DNA from: CAVZBW01 sp963778465
Lineage (GTDB): Bacteria > Actinomycetota > Acidimicrobiia > Acidimicrobiales > RAAP-2
Direction: 5' to 3'
Length of the DNA stretch: 64,000 bases
NCBI GenBank assembly: GCA_963778465.1
Contig: CAVZUK010000002.1
Span: 1,364,001-1,428,000 of the forward strand
In this document: positions 51,339-60,036 of the stretch, one piece after another
Layout: each line of letters starts with the position of its first letter
How positions within the stretch are numbered: the first letter of the stretch is position 1
The notes under the pieces: model-generated
Seen by the model: the letters and a program-made list of their open reading frames with translations, nothing else
Database searches by the model: none
What the model was told of the DNA's origin: nothing
Made by a program: the position numbers and the translations under genes

Positions 51339-51801
51339 TCGCCTGCTCCCACGAGTCCGCATCCGTGGTCAGGCCGGCGCAGTGGGCCTTGATGTTTCGG
51401 GCTCCCTGACGGACCTCCGCGGACAGGGGGTAGCGGCGACTGCCCAGGAGCTGCCCGCTGGATTGGTTGTAGAAGTGGACCTCGACATCGCGCTGGGTGG
51501 CGAGGAGGTCCACGAGCTGCTGGCCCTGGGGACTGAGCGGGTTGACGAAGGTCTCGAGGAAGATGGTCGGCAGCGGCTTGTCCGGGAACTCCGCCTTGAC
51601 CCAGTAGATGGGGTGGTCGTCGACCATGACGCCGATGAACTGCAGGGACGCACCCCGGCCCTCCCTGCGGGCGTTGCGGATCACCTCGTTGTCCGCCGCG
51701 ACCAGAAGCAGCACCTCCATGGGCTGCTGCTTCCTGACCCAGGCGCGCATCCAGGGCGTGTCGTTGAACCAACGGCGCAAGAGCCGCGGACCCTCGGTCA
51801 C
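51298..51801 (-). CDS. hypothetical protein
   Basis: The protein has about 167 residues from the GTG at 51801 (VTEGPRLLRRWFNDTPWMRAWVRKQQPMEVLLLVAADNEVI). It looks like a soluble alpha-beta protein: FIGVMVDDHPIYWVKAEFPDKPLPTIFLETFVNP, then a helical C-terminus (SWEQAIREMMRAIDD). No family is recognised. The frame is open to an ATG at 51942, but that extension is Arg/Gly-rich and covers the direct repeats at 51838-51883, so the shorter start is preferred. Confidence 0.6.
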   Translation of the reverse strand: MTEGPRLLRRWFNDTPWMRAWVRKQQPMEVLLLVAADNEVIRNARREGRGASLQFIGVMVDDHPIYWVKAEFPDKPLPTIFLETFVNPLSPQGQQLVDLLATQRDVEVHFYNQSSGQLLGSRRYPLSAEVRQGARNIKAHCAGLTTDADSWEQAIREMMRAIDDGEL

Positions 51802-52123
51802 GATACGAACCCCTCGATCGAGTCGCCCGGTGGCGCGGGTACGTGCCGGTCCACCAGCAGGGGTACGTGCCGATCCACCAGGGGGTGACGCTCCGGCGTC
51901 ACCATAACGTCCCCGCCACGCCCCGACGAAGCACGACGTCACGGCCTCGGATCCATCCCACCGTCCCGTCGGCGGGGTCCGATCCAGGCCTGAGGGGCCC
52001 CGTGGGGGAATAGCCGGCGCAGAGGAGGCGGCGGCGCCTCCCCGAACCAGGCGGCCGAGGCGACGGCCGTGCGAACAGGTGGTTTGTGGTTACGCCTTCC
52101 CCCGTGAGCTGGACCTTTGTTTG
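51802..52123 (-). other. 322-base stretch without a gene
   Basis: It lies between the hypothetical gene and the tRNA. It holds the 24-base direct repeats described separately and otherwise shows nothing coding; the open frames here are shadows or tRNA-derived. Confidence 0.5.
51838..51883. repeat. two direct repeats of about 21 bases, period 24
   Basis: GGTACGTGCCGGTCCACCAG (from 51838) and GGTACGTGCCGATCCACCAG (from 51862) differ at one base. They lie 37-82 bases upstream of the GTG of the minus-strand hypothetical gene, a position suited to an activator or repressor binding twice on the same helix face roughly every two turns. Confidence 0.6.
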
Positions 52124-52197
52124 TGGAGGCGATGGGACTTGAACCCACGAACCTCTTGACTGCCAGTCAAGCGCTCTACCAACTGAGCTACGCCCCC
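52124..52197 (-). tRNA. tRNA-Ala(GGC)
   Basis: Read on the minus strand: acceptor GGGGGCG pairs with CGCCTCC and includes the G3-U70 identity pair of alanine tRNA. The D-arm region is TAGCTCAGTTGGTAGAGC, the anticodon stem CTTGA/TCAAG closes loop CTGGCAG with anticodon GGC, and the T-arm is GTGGGTTCAAGTCCCAT. No CCA is encoded. It is divergent from leuS. Confidence 0.93.
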
Positions 52198-52331
52198 GTG
52201 GGGGCACCACCCTATCAATGGCTCCAGAACGCGCCGTCACGGCGCGCCAGCGCCGACCACGGCGGCGGTCGGGGGTCTGCTGGCGGTCGCCGACCAGGGG
52301 TGCTCGGCGCAGCATTTAGCATCTGACCGCA

Positions 52332-54845
52332 ATGGCGAGGGCGTACGACTTCGACACCGTCGAGCGGAAGTGGCAGCAGCGGTGGCTGGACGAGGGAACC
52401 TACGAGGTCGACAACGACGACCCAAGGCCGCCCTTCTACGCCCTCTGCATGTACCCGTACCCGTCGGGGCCGGCACACCAGGGCCACGTGCGCAACTACA
52501 CCTTCGGCGATCTCGTCGTCCGGCACCAGACCATGCAGGGGAAGGCCGTCCTCTCTCCACTGGGCTTCGACTCCTTCGGTCTCCCGGCGGAGAACGCCGC
52601 CATCAAGACGGGGACGCATCCCCGGGTCTTCACCGACGCCAGGATCGGGGAGCTCAAGGAGTCGCTGATGCGCCTCGGAGCCGTCTACGACTGGCGGCGG
52701 GAGGTACGGAGCCACGACCCCCAGTACGTCCGGTGGAACCAGACCATCTTCCTACGGATGCTCGAGTCCGGCCTCGCCTACCGGGCCAACGCTCCGGTCA
52801 ACTGGTGCCCGGGTTGCCAGACCGTCCTGGCGAACGAGCAGGTCCTGCCGGACGGCACCTGCGAGCGGTCCAAGGACCCCGTCATCCGACGCGACCTCGA
52901 GCAGTGGTTCCTCCGGATCACGTCCTACGCCGAGGAGCTGCTCGACGCCCTCGACGGCCTTCAGTGGCCCGAGCGGGTCAAGACGATGCAGCGCAACTGG
53001 ATCGGCCGCTCCGAGGGGGCCGAGTTCGACCTGGTCGTGCGGGGCCGTGACGGTTCCGACGGCCGTCCGGCGCTCGCCATCTCGGTGTTCACGACGCGGC
53101 CCGACACGAGCTTCGGCATGACCTACGCGGTCCTGGCGCCGGAGCATCCCCTCGTCGAGGAGCTGACGACGGCGGACCAACGGGCCGAGGTGGAGGCGAT
53201 CCGGACCCGTGCCGCCGCGGAGTCGGAGATCGAGCGCACGACCGCCGACGACTCGGGGCTCGAGCGGCGGGGTGCCTTCACCGGCTCCTACGTCATCAAC
53301 CCGTTTCGCGGTGAGCCCGTGCCGGTCTACGTGGCCGACTACGTACTCATGGGCTACGGCACGGGGGCGATCATGGCGGTCCCCGCCGAAGACGAGCGGG
53401 ACTGGGCGTTCGCGAAGGCGCACGGACTCCCGATCGTCCGCACGGTCGAGCCGCCAGATGGGTGGGACGAGCAGGGCGGCGGCCCGTACACGGGCGAGGG
53501 TCGCAAGATCAACAGCGAGTTCCTCGACGGACTCGACGTCGCCGAGGCCAAGGCGCGGTCCATCGAATGGCTCGAGTCCAAGGGCATCGGCAACCGCAAG
53601 GTCAACTACCGGCTCCGAGACTGGCTCGTGTCGCGCCAGCGCTACTGGGGATGCCCGATCCCCGTCGTCCACTGCCCCTCGTGCGGCATCGTCCCCGTGC
53701 CCGACGAAGAGCTCCCGGTGCTCGCGCCCGACGACGTGGAATTCCTGCCGACGGGGAAGTCGCCGCTGGCCCTCCACGCCGGCTTCCTTCACACGACGTG
53801 TCCCAAGTGCGGCGAGCCGGCGGAGCGCGAGACCGACACGATGGACACGTTCGTCGACTCCAGCTGGTATTTCCTCCGCTTCTGCGATCCCTTCCACGAC
53901 GACAAGCCGTTCGACGCCGCGGAGGCCCGGCACTGGATGCCGGTGGACCACTACATCGGAGGGATCGAGCACGCCATCCTGCATCTCCTGTACGCGCGCT
54001 TCTATACGCGCGTCCTGGTCGATCTCGGGATCGCCACCGGCATCCCCCGGGAGCCCTTTGCCCGCTATTTCGCCCAGGGCATGATCCGGATGGACGGGAC
54101 CAAGATGTCCAAGTCCAAGGGAAACCTGATCGCGCCGGCGTCCTACTACGAATCCGTCGGCGCCGACGCTCTGCGACTGTTCCACCTCTTCGTCGGCCCG
54201 CCGGCGGACGACTTCGACTGGACCGAGCAGACCGATCAGATCATCGAGGGCAACGCGAGGTTCCTGGACCGCTTGTGGCGCCTGGCATCGGGTGAGCTCG
54301 CCGACGAGCGCGGCAGGGGCGTCGAGGCTCGGGACGGCTACCTCAACACGGCCGACGTCGAGGCTCGCCGCGCCGTCCACCGGACGATCGCCAAGGTCTC
54401 CCAGGACATCGAGCGGTGGTCATACCACACGGCGATCGCCGCCTGTATGGAGCTGGTCAACGTCCTCTACGGCTACGTGCGCGGCGACAATCCGCCGCAC
54501 CGCGACGTGCTCGAGGAGGCCCTCGACGGGCTCCTGAGGCTCATGGCCCCCATGACCCCCCACGTCACCGCGGAGCTGTGGGAGATGCGGCATCCCGACG
54601 GCCGGCCGTTGCACTCCCAGTCGTGGCCGTCGTTCGACCCCGACCTCGTCCGGTCGGAGACGGTGACCATGGTCGTGCAGGTCAACGGCAAATTGCGGGA
54701 CCGCCTCGAGGTCGACGCCGGGACCGGCGAGGAGGACGCACGTCTCGCGGCACTGGCCTCTCCCAAGGTCGTGGCCGAGCTCGCCGGGCGCGAGCCGCGG
54801 CGAGTCATCGTCCGGCCGCCCAAGCTGGTGAACGTGGTCGTCTAG
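52332..54845 (+). CDS. leuS: leucyl-tRNA synthetase
   Basis: The protein has 837 residues, full length. The HIGH motif is HQGH at 49-52 (YPSGPAHQGHVRNYTFGD) and KMSKS is at 591-595 (MDGTKMSKSKGN). The editing domain lies between (ISVFTTRPDTSFGMTYAVLAPEHPL; TGAIMAVPAEDERD). Zinc-type cysteines occur in NWCPGCQTVL and in CPSCGIVP...CPKCGEPA. The C-terminus ends with the conserved MVVQVNGKLRDRLEVDAG. It is the bacterial LeuRS class and charges tRNA-Leu. The ATG at 52332 gives the standard start. Confidence 0.96.
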   Translation: MARAYDFDTVERKWQQRWLDEGTYEVDNDDPRPPFYALCMYPYPSGPAHQGHVRNYTFGDLVVRHQTMQGKAVLSPLGFDSFGLPAENAAIKTGTHPRVFTDARIGELKESLMRLGAVYDWRREVRSHDPQYVRWNQTIFLRMLESGLAYRANAPVNWCPGCQTVLANEQVLPDGTCERSKDPVIRRDLEQWFLRITSYAEELLDALDGLQWPERVKTMQRNWIGRSEGAEFDLVVRGRDGSDGRPALAISVFTTRPDTSFGMTYAVLAPEHPLVEELTTADQRAEVEAIRTRAAAESEIERTTADDSGLERRGAFTGSYVINPFRGEPVPVYVADYVLMGYGTGAIMAVPAEDERDWAFAKAHGLPIVRTVEPPDGWDEQGGGPYTGEGRKINSEFLDGLDVAEAKARSIEWLESKGIGNRKVNYRLRDWLVSRQRYWGCPIPVVHCPSCGIVPVPDEELPVLAPDDVEFLPTGKSPLALHAGFLHTTCPKCGEPAERETDTMDTFVDSSWYFLRFCDPFHDDKPFDAAEARHWMPVDHYIGGIEHAILHLLYARFYTRVLVDLGIATGIPREPFARYFAQGMIRMDGTKMSKSKGNLIAPASYYESVGADALRLFHLFVGPPADDFDWTEQTDQIIEGNARFLDRLWRLASGELADERGRGVEARDGYLNTADVEARRAVHRTIAKVSQDIERWSYHTAIAACMELVNVLYGYVRGDNPPHRDVLEEALDGLLRLMAPMTPHVTAELWEMRHPDGRPLHSQSWPSFDPDLVRSETVTMVVQVNGKLRDRLEVDAGTGEEDARLAALASPKVVAELAGREPRRVIVRPPKLVNVVV

Positions 54846-54870
54846 GCGCCCGGGCTCCCGTTACGCTATA

Positions 54871-54916
54871 TCCCCGTATCCGATAGCCGTCATACCCCCC
54901 TCGTAGGGTGGCCGCC
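54871..54916 (+). repeat. 5' flank shared with the decayed DUF222 copy
   Basis: The stretch before this DUF222 gene matches the flank at 8363-8411 (inverted): TCCGATAGCCGTCAT, CCCCC and TCGTAGGGTGG appear in the same order and spacing. It likely contains the promoter of the unit. Confidence 0.7.
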
Positions 54917-56191
54917 ATGGCAGTGGCTCTCGATCAGCCGGCGGGCCGGAAGGATCCGTTGACCGACCTGGACGAGCTGCGCGCCGTGCGGGCCTCGGTC
55001 CTGTCCCTGGCGCAGCGCTTCGACCCGGCCGGCCTGCGCCCGGTCGAGCTGGCCGAGGGCCTCCGGGCCGTCACCGTCGCCCGCAACGCCATGGGCACCA
55101 TCGAGGCCCTGCTGGCCAAGGCCATCAAGGACACCCAGGCCTTCGAGCCCGGAGAGGACCGCTCGGCCGATCACTTCGTCTCCCGGACCCTCGGGAGCTC
55201 CGTGCAGCATGCCCGGGACCTCCTCGACACCGCAGCGGCGCTGCGGGCCCTCCCGGCCACGGAGGCCGCGGCGAGACGAGGCGAGCTCTCGGCCGACCAG
55301 GCCCAGGTGGTGACCAGGGGGGCGAGCGCCGATCCGGAGGCCGAGGGGCGCCTCTTGGACACCGCCCGCCGGAGCTCCTTGGGCGAGTTGAAGGACGAGG
55401 CCCGAAAGATCCGCTTCGCCGCCGAGCCCGATCCCGAGGCCCGCCGGAAGAGGATCTTCGAGCAGCGCTCCCTGCGCACCTACGCCGACGACGAGGGTGC
55501 CTTCCACCTGCACCTCACGCACACCACCGAGACCGGGGCCAAGATCAAAGGAGCCCTCGACCCCTTGATCGAGCGCGGCTTCGAAGAGGCCCGGCGACAG
55601 GGGCGAAGGGAACGCCCCGAGGCCTACGCCGCCGACGCCCTGGTCGAGGCGCTCTGCGGGGATCGAGGCGAGCGACCGACGAGCGCCAAGCCCAAGTTCA
55701 TCGTGCGTCTCGACCACTCCGCACTGGTGCGCGGCGACGTCCAAGGCGACGAGGTCTGCGAGGTGGTCGGGGTGGGACCGGTCAGTGTGGGCGCCGTCAA
55801 GGAGCTGGCGCTCGAGGAGGACCCCTTCTGGGTGGCCGTCGTCACCAAGGGCCACGACGTGGTGAACGTGGCCCACTTGGGCCGCCATCCCAACGCCTTC
55901 CAACGCAGCGCCCTCGAGTGGCTCTACCCGGCCTGTGCGGTCCGGGGCTGCCACCAGCAGGTGCGCATCGAGTGGGATCACCGGGAGGACTGGAAGGACA
56001 CCCACGAGACGGCCCTCCAGAACCTCGACGGGCTCTGCCGCTACCACCACAAGATGAAGACCACCCGCGGCTGGATGCTCGTCCGGGGTCGGGGCAAGCG
56101 GGACTTCGTGGCCCCCGAGGACCCGAGGCACCCCAAGCACGGCCGTCGCGGAGCCGGCGGGAGCCGGGACGGGCCGGACGACACGGGGTAG
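54917..56191 (+). CDS. DUF222 / HNH endonuclease domain protein (13E12-like)
   Basis: The protein has 424 residues and is intact. The DUF222 region spans about 10-310 (DELRAVRASVLSLAQRFDP; LSADQAQVVTRGASADPEAE). The HNH domain is C-terminal: ACAVRGC, then RIEWDHREDWKD and LDGLCRYHHKMKT, with the two Cys and His of an HNH fold. DUF222/HNH proteins are multi-copy in actinobacteria (the 13E12 family) and are suspected selfish or repeat elements; target unknown. ATG 54917 has AGGGTGG upstream; GTG 54908 is possible. A decayed copy with the same flank lies at 7596-8371. Confidence 0.9.
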   Translation: MAVALDQPAGRKDPLTDLDELRAVRASVLSLAQRFDPAGLRPVELAEGLRAVTVARNAMGTIEALLAKAIKDTQAFEPGEDRSADHFVSRTLGSSVQHARDLLDTAAALRALPATEAAARRGELSADQAQVVTRGASADPEAEGRLLDTARRSSLGELKDEARKIRFAAEPDPEARRKRIFEQRSLRTYADDEGAFHLHLTHTTETGAKIKGALDPLIERGFEEARRQGRRERPEAYAADALVEALCGDRGERPTSAKPKFIVRLDHSALVRGDVQGDEVCEVVGVGPVSVGAVKELALEEDPFWVAVVTKGHDVVNVAHLGRHPNAFQRSALEWLYPACAVRGCHQQVRIEWDHREDWKDTHETALQNLDGLCRYHHKMKTTRGWMLVRGRGKRDFVAPEDPRHPKHGRRGAGGSRDGPDDTG

Positions 56192-56207
56192 CGCAGGCGG
56201 CCGAATG

Positions 56208-57242
56208 TCAGGAGGGCTGTGCGGAATCCCCGCGTTTGAACGCGAGCACGATCTCGCGGAGCGCGCCCGGCTCCAGAGGGTACGGCGCGTAGAAGGAGAA
56301 GCGGTCGACCAGCGTGCCAAAGCGCGTCCGGACGATCCCGGGGATCTCCTCCAGGGGTGCCACGACCGCGAAGCTCTCGAGGACCTCGTCGTCGATGAGC
56401 TCACCCATGGCCGCCCACTCTCCCTTCTTGGACAGGGAGTTGAGCCGGGGGTGCAGATCGTCCCAGCCGTGCAGCTCCAGCACCGAGCGGTAGGCGGGAG
56501 TCGACGCGTAGAACGCGATCTGTTCTCGTGTCGCCCTCCGGGCGCGGTCCCACTCCGGTCTGTCCCGTCCGGTCACGATGAAGCCGGGGTAGGAGACCTG
56601 GAGGTCCTGGCGAGACTTGCCGGCCTTCTGCGCTCCTCGCTCGAGAGCGGGGAGGGTCACCTCACGTAGGTAGCGCTCTGTGGTGAAGGCGTGTGCGAGC
56701 AAGCCATCGGCTACCTCGCCCGCCACCTCGGTCATCCGGGGCCCGACGGCTGCGAGAAGGATCGGCGGGTTCCCGTAGGGGTTGGGCCCGGGGTCGAAGA
56801 ACGGCGTCATGAGGGTGTGCGTGTAGAACTCGCCCCGGAACCGGAGGGACTGGTCCGGCGAGGCCCAGCTCGCCCAGATGGCGCGGATGGCGAGGATCAG
56901 CTCGCGCATGCGCGGGGCGGGATGCGACCAGGGCATCGAGTAGCGCTTCGTCACGTGCGCCTTGATCTGGGACCCGAGGCCGAGGAGGAAGCGGCCCTCC
57001 GTCATCGATTGGAGATCGTTGGAGACCATGGCCAGGTTCATCGGATTGCGCGCGAAGGCCACGGCGATTCCCGTGCCCAGTTGGATCCGCTCGGTCGACG
57101 CGGCCGCCTGGACGAGCGGTAGGAACGGGTCGTGCGAGGCCTCGGCCGACCACACGCCGTCGTAGCCGAGGTCCTCGAGCTCCCGCGCCGCCTCGGCGGC
57201 ACGCGCTGGATCGAACCCGAGGTTGGCGTCGACCCGCAGCAC
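56208..57242 (-). CDS. LLM-class F420-dependent-type oxidoreductase
   Basis: The protein has 344 residues and the luciferase-like barrel. RVDANLGFDPARAAEAARELEDLGYDGVWSAEASHDPFL opens it; GTGIAVAFARNPMNLAMVSNDLQSMTEGRFLLGLGSQIKAHV is diagnostic for the actinobacterial F420 subgroup often named TIGR03617-type. LLAAVGPRMTEVAGEVADGLLAHAF follows. Substrate unknown. It is 3 bases after the PAC2 gene and is the last gene of the minus-strand operon 59247-56208. Confidence 0.88.
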   Translation of the reverse strand: MLRVDANLGFDPARAAEAARELEDLGYDGVWSAEASHDPFLPLVQAAASTERIQLGTGIAVAFARNPMNLAMVSNDLQSMTEGRFLLGLGSQIKAHVTKRYSMPWSHPAPRMRELILAIRAIWASWASPDQSLRFRGEFYTHTLMTPFFDPGPNPYGNPPILLAAVGPRMTEVAGEVADGLLAHAFTTERYLREVTLPALERGAQKAGKSRQDLQVSYPGFIVTGRDRPEWDRARRATREQIAFYASTPAYRSVLELHGWDDLHPRLNSLSKKGEWAAMGELIDDEVLESFAVVAPLEEIPGIVRTRFGTLVDRFSFYAPYPLEPGALREIVLAFKRGDSAQPS

Positions 57243-57245
57243 GGG

Positions 57246-58130
57246 TCAGGAGGGCTCGTCGCGCAGGAACCGCTCGAGCTCGGCCGCGATCTCGTCGCCC
57301 GAGGGGACCTCCTCGAGGCCGAGGGTGTTGCCCTCCGCCTCGTCCACGCTCTCCTCGAGCTCGCGCACCATTGCCTGGTGATCGACGCTCCGGGACACCA
57401 GCTGGTCGATCTCGTGGCGCGTGTTGTCGCCGGCCCCGTAGAGCCCCATCGAGTCGAACGCCACGCCGGTCAGCTTGACCAGGCCGTCGATGAGCGCGGC
57501 GCCCGCCTCGGGAAACGGCATGCCCGAGACGTAGTGGGGCACCCTCGCCCAGAGCGACACGGCGCTGATCCCGGCTTGGTCGAAGCCCATCTCGAGGGCG
57601 GACACCACTCCGGCGGGAACCTCGAACTCTCCCTGGACGACGCCCACCAGGCTGACGAGCTCCGACGACGACGGTGGTGCCGTGGCCGCGAGCTTCACCG
57701 GGCGGGTGTGCGGGGCACGGGCCGGGAAGGCCCCCAGCCCGACGACCATCCTCACCCCCAGGCGGACGACGAGCTCGACGACGGCGTCGACGAACTCCTG
57801 CCAGTAGAAGTCGGGCTCCGGGCCCACCAGGAAGAGCATGTCGCTCCCGTGCCGATCCTGGCCACACCGCAGCTCGGTACGTGGCCACCCGAGCGCCGTG
57901 GTGATGCCGTCGACGATGTGGGCGATGGGACGGCGAGCTCGCTGGTCGATGTACCGCGGGCCGTTGAACGTGGCGACGAGCTCGGAGCGGCTCTGCTCGA
58001 GGAGGGTGGTGATGGCGGCCGCGGCGCCGAGCCCCGCGTCGACCCAACCCTCGAGCGCGACCACCAGGACGGGGTTGTCGAGGACGGGCTGCTGGTGGAG
58101 CTCGTAGGGGGTGATGCCCTCCGCGCTCAT
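57246..58130 (-). CDS. PAC2 family protein
   Basis: The protein has 294 residues. VLDNPVLVVALEGWVDAGLGAAAAITTLLEQ, HIVDGITTALGWPRTELRCG, VGLGAFPARAPHTRPVKLAATAPPSS and SLWARVPHYVSGMPFPEAG are typical for bacterial PAC2 (proteasome assembly chaperone-like) proteins. Their role in bacteria is unsettled. The C-terminal region is acidic and helical (ELEESVDEAEGNTLGLEEVPSGDE). It lies between the phosphotransferase gene (19 bases upstream) and the LLM gene. Confidence 0.88.
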   Translation of the reverse strand: MSAEGITPYELHQQPVLDNPVLVVALEGWVDAGLGAAAAITTLLEQSRSELVATFNGPRYIDQRARRPIAHIVDGITTALGWPRTELRCGQDRHGSDMLFLVGPEPDFYWQEFVDAVVELVVRLGVRMVVGLGAFPARAPHTRPVKLAATAPPSSSELVSLVGVVQGEFEVPAGVVSALEMGFDQAGISAVSLWARVPHYVSGMPFPEAGAALIDGLVKLTGVAFDSMGLYGAGDNTRHEIDQLVSRSVDHQAMVRELEESVDEAEGNTLGLEEVPSGDEIAAELERFLRDEPS

Positions 58131-58149
58131 GACGGGGTGACCGCGGCGC

Positions 58150-59247
58150 TCACGGGACGGCCTCGAGGCTCTCGGCCGCCCGTTCGGCCAACTGCCGGAT
58201 CTGTGGGGAGAGCCCGCTCACGCTGCCCGGATCGCCAGGACCGGCCCCCTTCACGTATCGCACGTAGACGCCTTGGAGGATGCAGGCCAGCTTCCAGAAG
58301 CCGAAGGCCGTGAAGTACCCGACCTGGGAGACGTCCCTCCCGGAGGTCTCTGCGTAGCGGTCGATGATGTCCTGGCGCGTCGCGAACCCCTCAGCGGTCG
58401 TGGCGTCCTGACCCAGCACGGTGCCTGACTCGCCCGGCTCGGCCCAGTACACGAGCAGGAGGCCGAGGTCCGCCAGGGGGTCGCCGAGCGTGCACAGCTC
58501 CCAGTCGAGGATCGCCAGCACCTGCCCGCCGTTGCCGAGCACGACGTTGTCGAGTCGGTAGTCGCCGTGCACGATCGCCGTCTCGCGTTGGGGCGGGATG
58601 CGCTCCGCGAGCTCCTTGCCGACCCTCGTCACCAGCTCGTCGGCGGCGACCACGTCGTCCCCCCGAGACTCGGCCACGCTCGGGTCGAGCGTGCTGTTGC
58701 GGTACTGCTCGGTCCACCGGCGCACCTGGCGCTCGATGTAACCGTCGCGGCGCGCCAGATCGCCGAGCCCCACGGCGTCGATGTCGACCCGGTGGAGCAG
58801 CGCGAGCGTGTCGGCGAGATGGTCGCCGATCGCCGACCTCCGCGCGATCGGGAAGGCCGATTCGGCGGCGGCGACGTTGCGCACGATGTGCCCGTCGACG
58901 AACTCCATCACGTAGAAGGGTGCTCCGTTCACTGCGGCGTCCGTGCACAGTCCCAACGGCTGGGGGACCGGCACCGCCGTCGGCCACAGCGCGGTCAGCA
59001 GGCGGTGCTCCCTCGACATGTCGTGCGCCGTCGGCAGGACGTGTGAGACGGGAGGACGGCGCAACACGACGCAGGCCCCCGCGGCGTCCTCGACCAGGAA
59101 CGTGAGGTTCGACCTTCCACCGGCGATGAGCGAGAACCGCAGGGGAGGCTCGATCGCCGGCAGGTTGGCCCGGAACCATCCGGTGAGACCCGCTGCGTCG
59201 ATCCCGTCGGGAACGGCTTGGCTGCTCACGGTGGGTTCATCTGGCAT
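58150..59247 (-). CDS. phosphotransferase (APH/choline-kinase-like, ACAD10-type)
   Basis: The protein has 365 residues. FSLIAGGRSNLTFLVEDAAGACVVLRRPP is the nucleotide-binding opening, MEFVDGHI the hinge, VHGDYRLDNVVLGN the catalytic loop with Asp and Asn, and ILDWELCTLGDPLADLG the metal site. This is the aminoglycoside-phosphotransferase-like fold of the ACAD10/11 kinase group that phosphorylates hydroxyacyl-CoAs in lipid breakdown (known of the animal family; inferred here). First gene of the three-gene minus-strand operon. Confidence 0.86.
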   Translation of the reverse strand: MPDEPTVSSQAVPDGIDAAGLTGWFRANLPAIEPPLRFSLIAGGRSNLTFLVEDAAGACVVLRRPPVSHVLPTAHDMSREHRLLTALWPTAVPVPQPLGLCTDAAVNGAPFYVMEFVDGHIVRNVAAAESAFPIARRSAIGDHLADTLALLHRVDIDAVGLGDLARRDGYIERQVRRWTEQYRNSTLDPSVAESRGDDVVAADELVTRVGKELAERIPPQRETAIVHGDYRLDNVVLGNGGQVLAILDWELCTLGDPLADLGLLLVYWAEPGESGTVLGQDATTAEGFATRQDIIDRYAETSGRDVSQVGYFTAFGFWKLACILQGVYVRYVKGAGPGDPGSVSGLSPQIRQLAERAAESLEAVP

Positions 59248-59328
59248 CGCGATGCCACGCTACCGGCTCGAGCTGACGCATCGCGGACCAGCCGAGGGCG
59301 GGGGCGTCAACGGGTAGGGTCGAGCCCG

Positions 59329-60033
59329 ATGACGGACGTAACCGACGCAACCTTCGAGCAGGAGGTGCTCGCCCGGTCCCGCGACGTGGCGGTCGTGGTC
59401 GACCTGTGGGCACCCTGGTGCGGCCCCTGCCGCACGCTCGGGCCGATCCTCGAGCGTGTCGTCGACGCCACCGAGGGAGAGGTCGAGCTGGTCAAGGTCA
59501 ACGTAGACGAGAACCCGAGGATCTCCGCCACGTTCCAGGTCCAGTCGATCCCCGCCGTGTACGCCCTCCAGGACGGCCAGGTGGTCGACGGCTTCGTCGG
59601 AGCCCTCCCCGAGGCGCAGGTGACCGAGTTCGTCCAGCGTCTCGCGCCGGCCCCGAGCGAGGCGGACCTGCTGGTTGCGCAGGGCGACGAGCAGTCGTTG
59701 CGCAAGGCGCTCGAGGTGCAGCCCGACCACGAGGGCGCGGTGGTGGGGTTGGCCCGGTTGCTCATCGACCGCAACGAGCCGGAAGAGGCGCTGACGATCC
59801 TTGCCAAGGTGCCGGAGACCGCCGAGCTCCGGGCGCTCGCCGCAGAGGCCCGTCTCGCCGGCCAAGACGTCCATGTCGACGAGGACGTCACGGGGCTGCT
59901 CGACTCCCTCCTCGAGCGCGTGCGCGACGACGAGGCCGCCCGCCAGGAGTTCGTCGACCTTCTCGAGACGCTGGGCCCGGACGATCCCCGGACCGCCAGC
60001 TACCGCCGGGCGCTCGCCAGCCGCCTGTTCTAA
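59329..60033 (+). CDS. thioredoxin-TPR co-chaperone-like protein (CnoX/YbbN-like)
   Basis: The protein has 234 residues. The thioredoxin domain has VVVDLWAPWCGPCRTLGPILE (active site Cys31-x2-Cys34), ENPRISATFQVQSIPAVYALQDGQVV. A TPR region follows from about 115 (LVAQGDEQSLRKALEVQPDH; NEPEEALTILAKVPETAEL). This domain pair is CnoX/YbbN-like, linked to protection of proteins from oxidation and delivery to chaperonin. Here the active site keeps both Cys. The ATG at 59329 fits the domain start. Three bases separate it from the FolP2-like gene. Confidence 0.88.
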   Translation: MTDVTDATFEQEVLARSRDVAVVVDLWAPWCGPCRTLGPILERVVDATEGEVELVKVNVDENPRISATFQVQSIPAVYALQDGQVVDGFVGALPEAQVTEFVQRLAPAPSEADLLVAQGDEQSLRKALEVQPDHEGAVVGLARLLIDRNEPEEALTILAKVPETAELRALAAEARLAGQDVHVDEDVTGLLDSLLERVRDDEAARQEFVDLLETLGPDDPRTASYRRALASRLF

Positions 60034-60036
60034 CCC

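Noticed and set aside
52117..52326. Plus-strand frame beginning MFVEAMGLEPTNLLTASQALYQLSYAP and a minus-strand frame with RSSVGRALDWQSRGSWVQVPSPP
   Set aside because: Both are the well-known false translations of a tRNA gene; the tRNA-Ala(GGC) explains the sequence.
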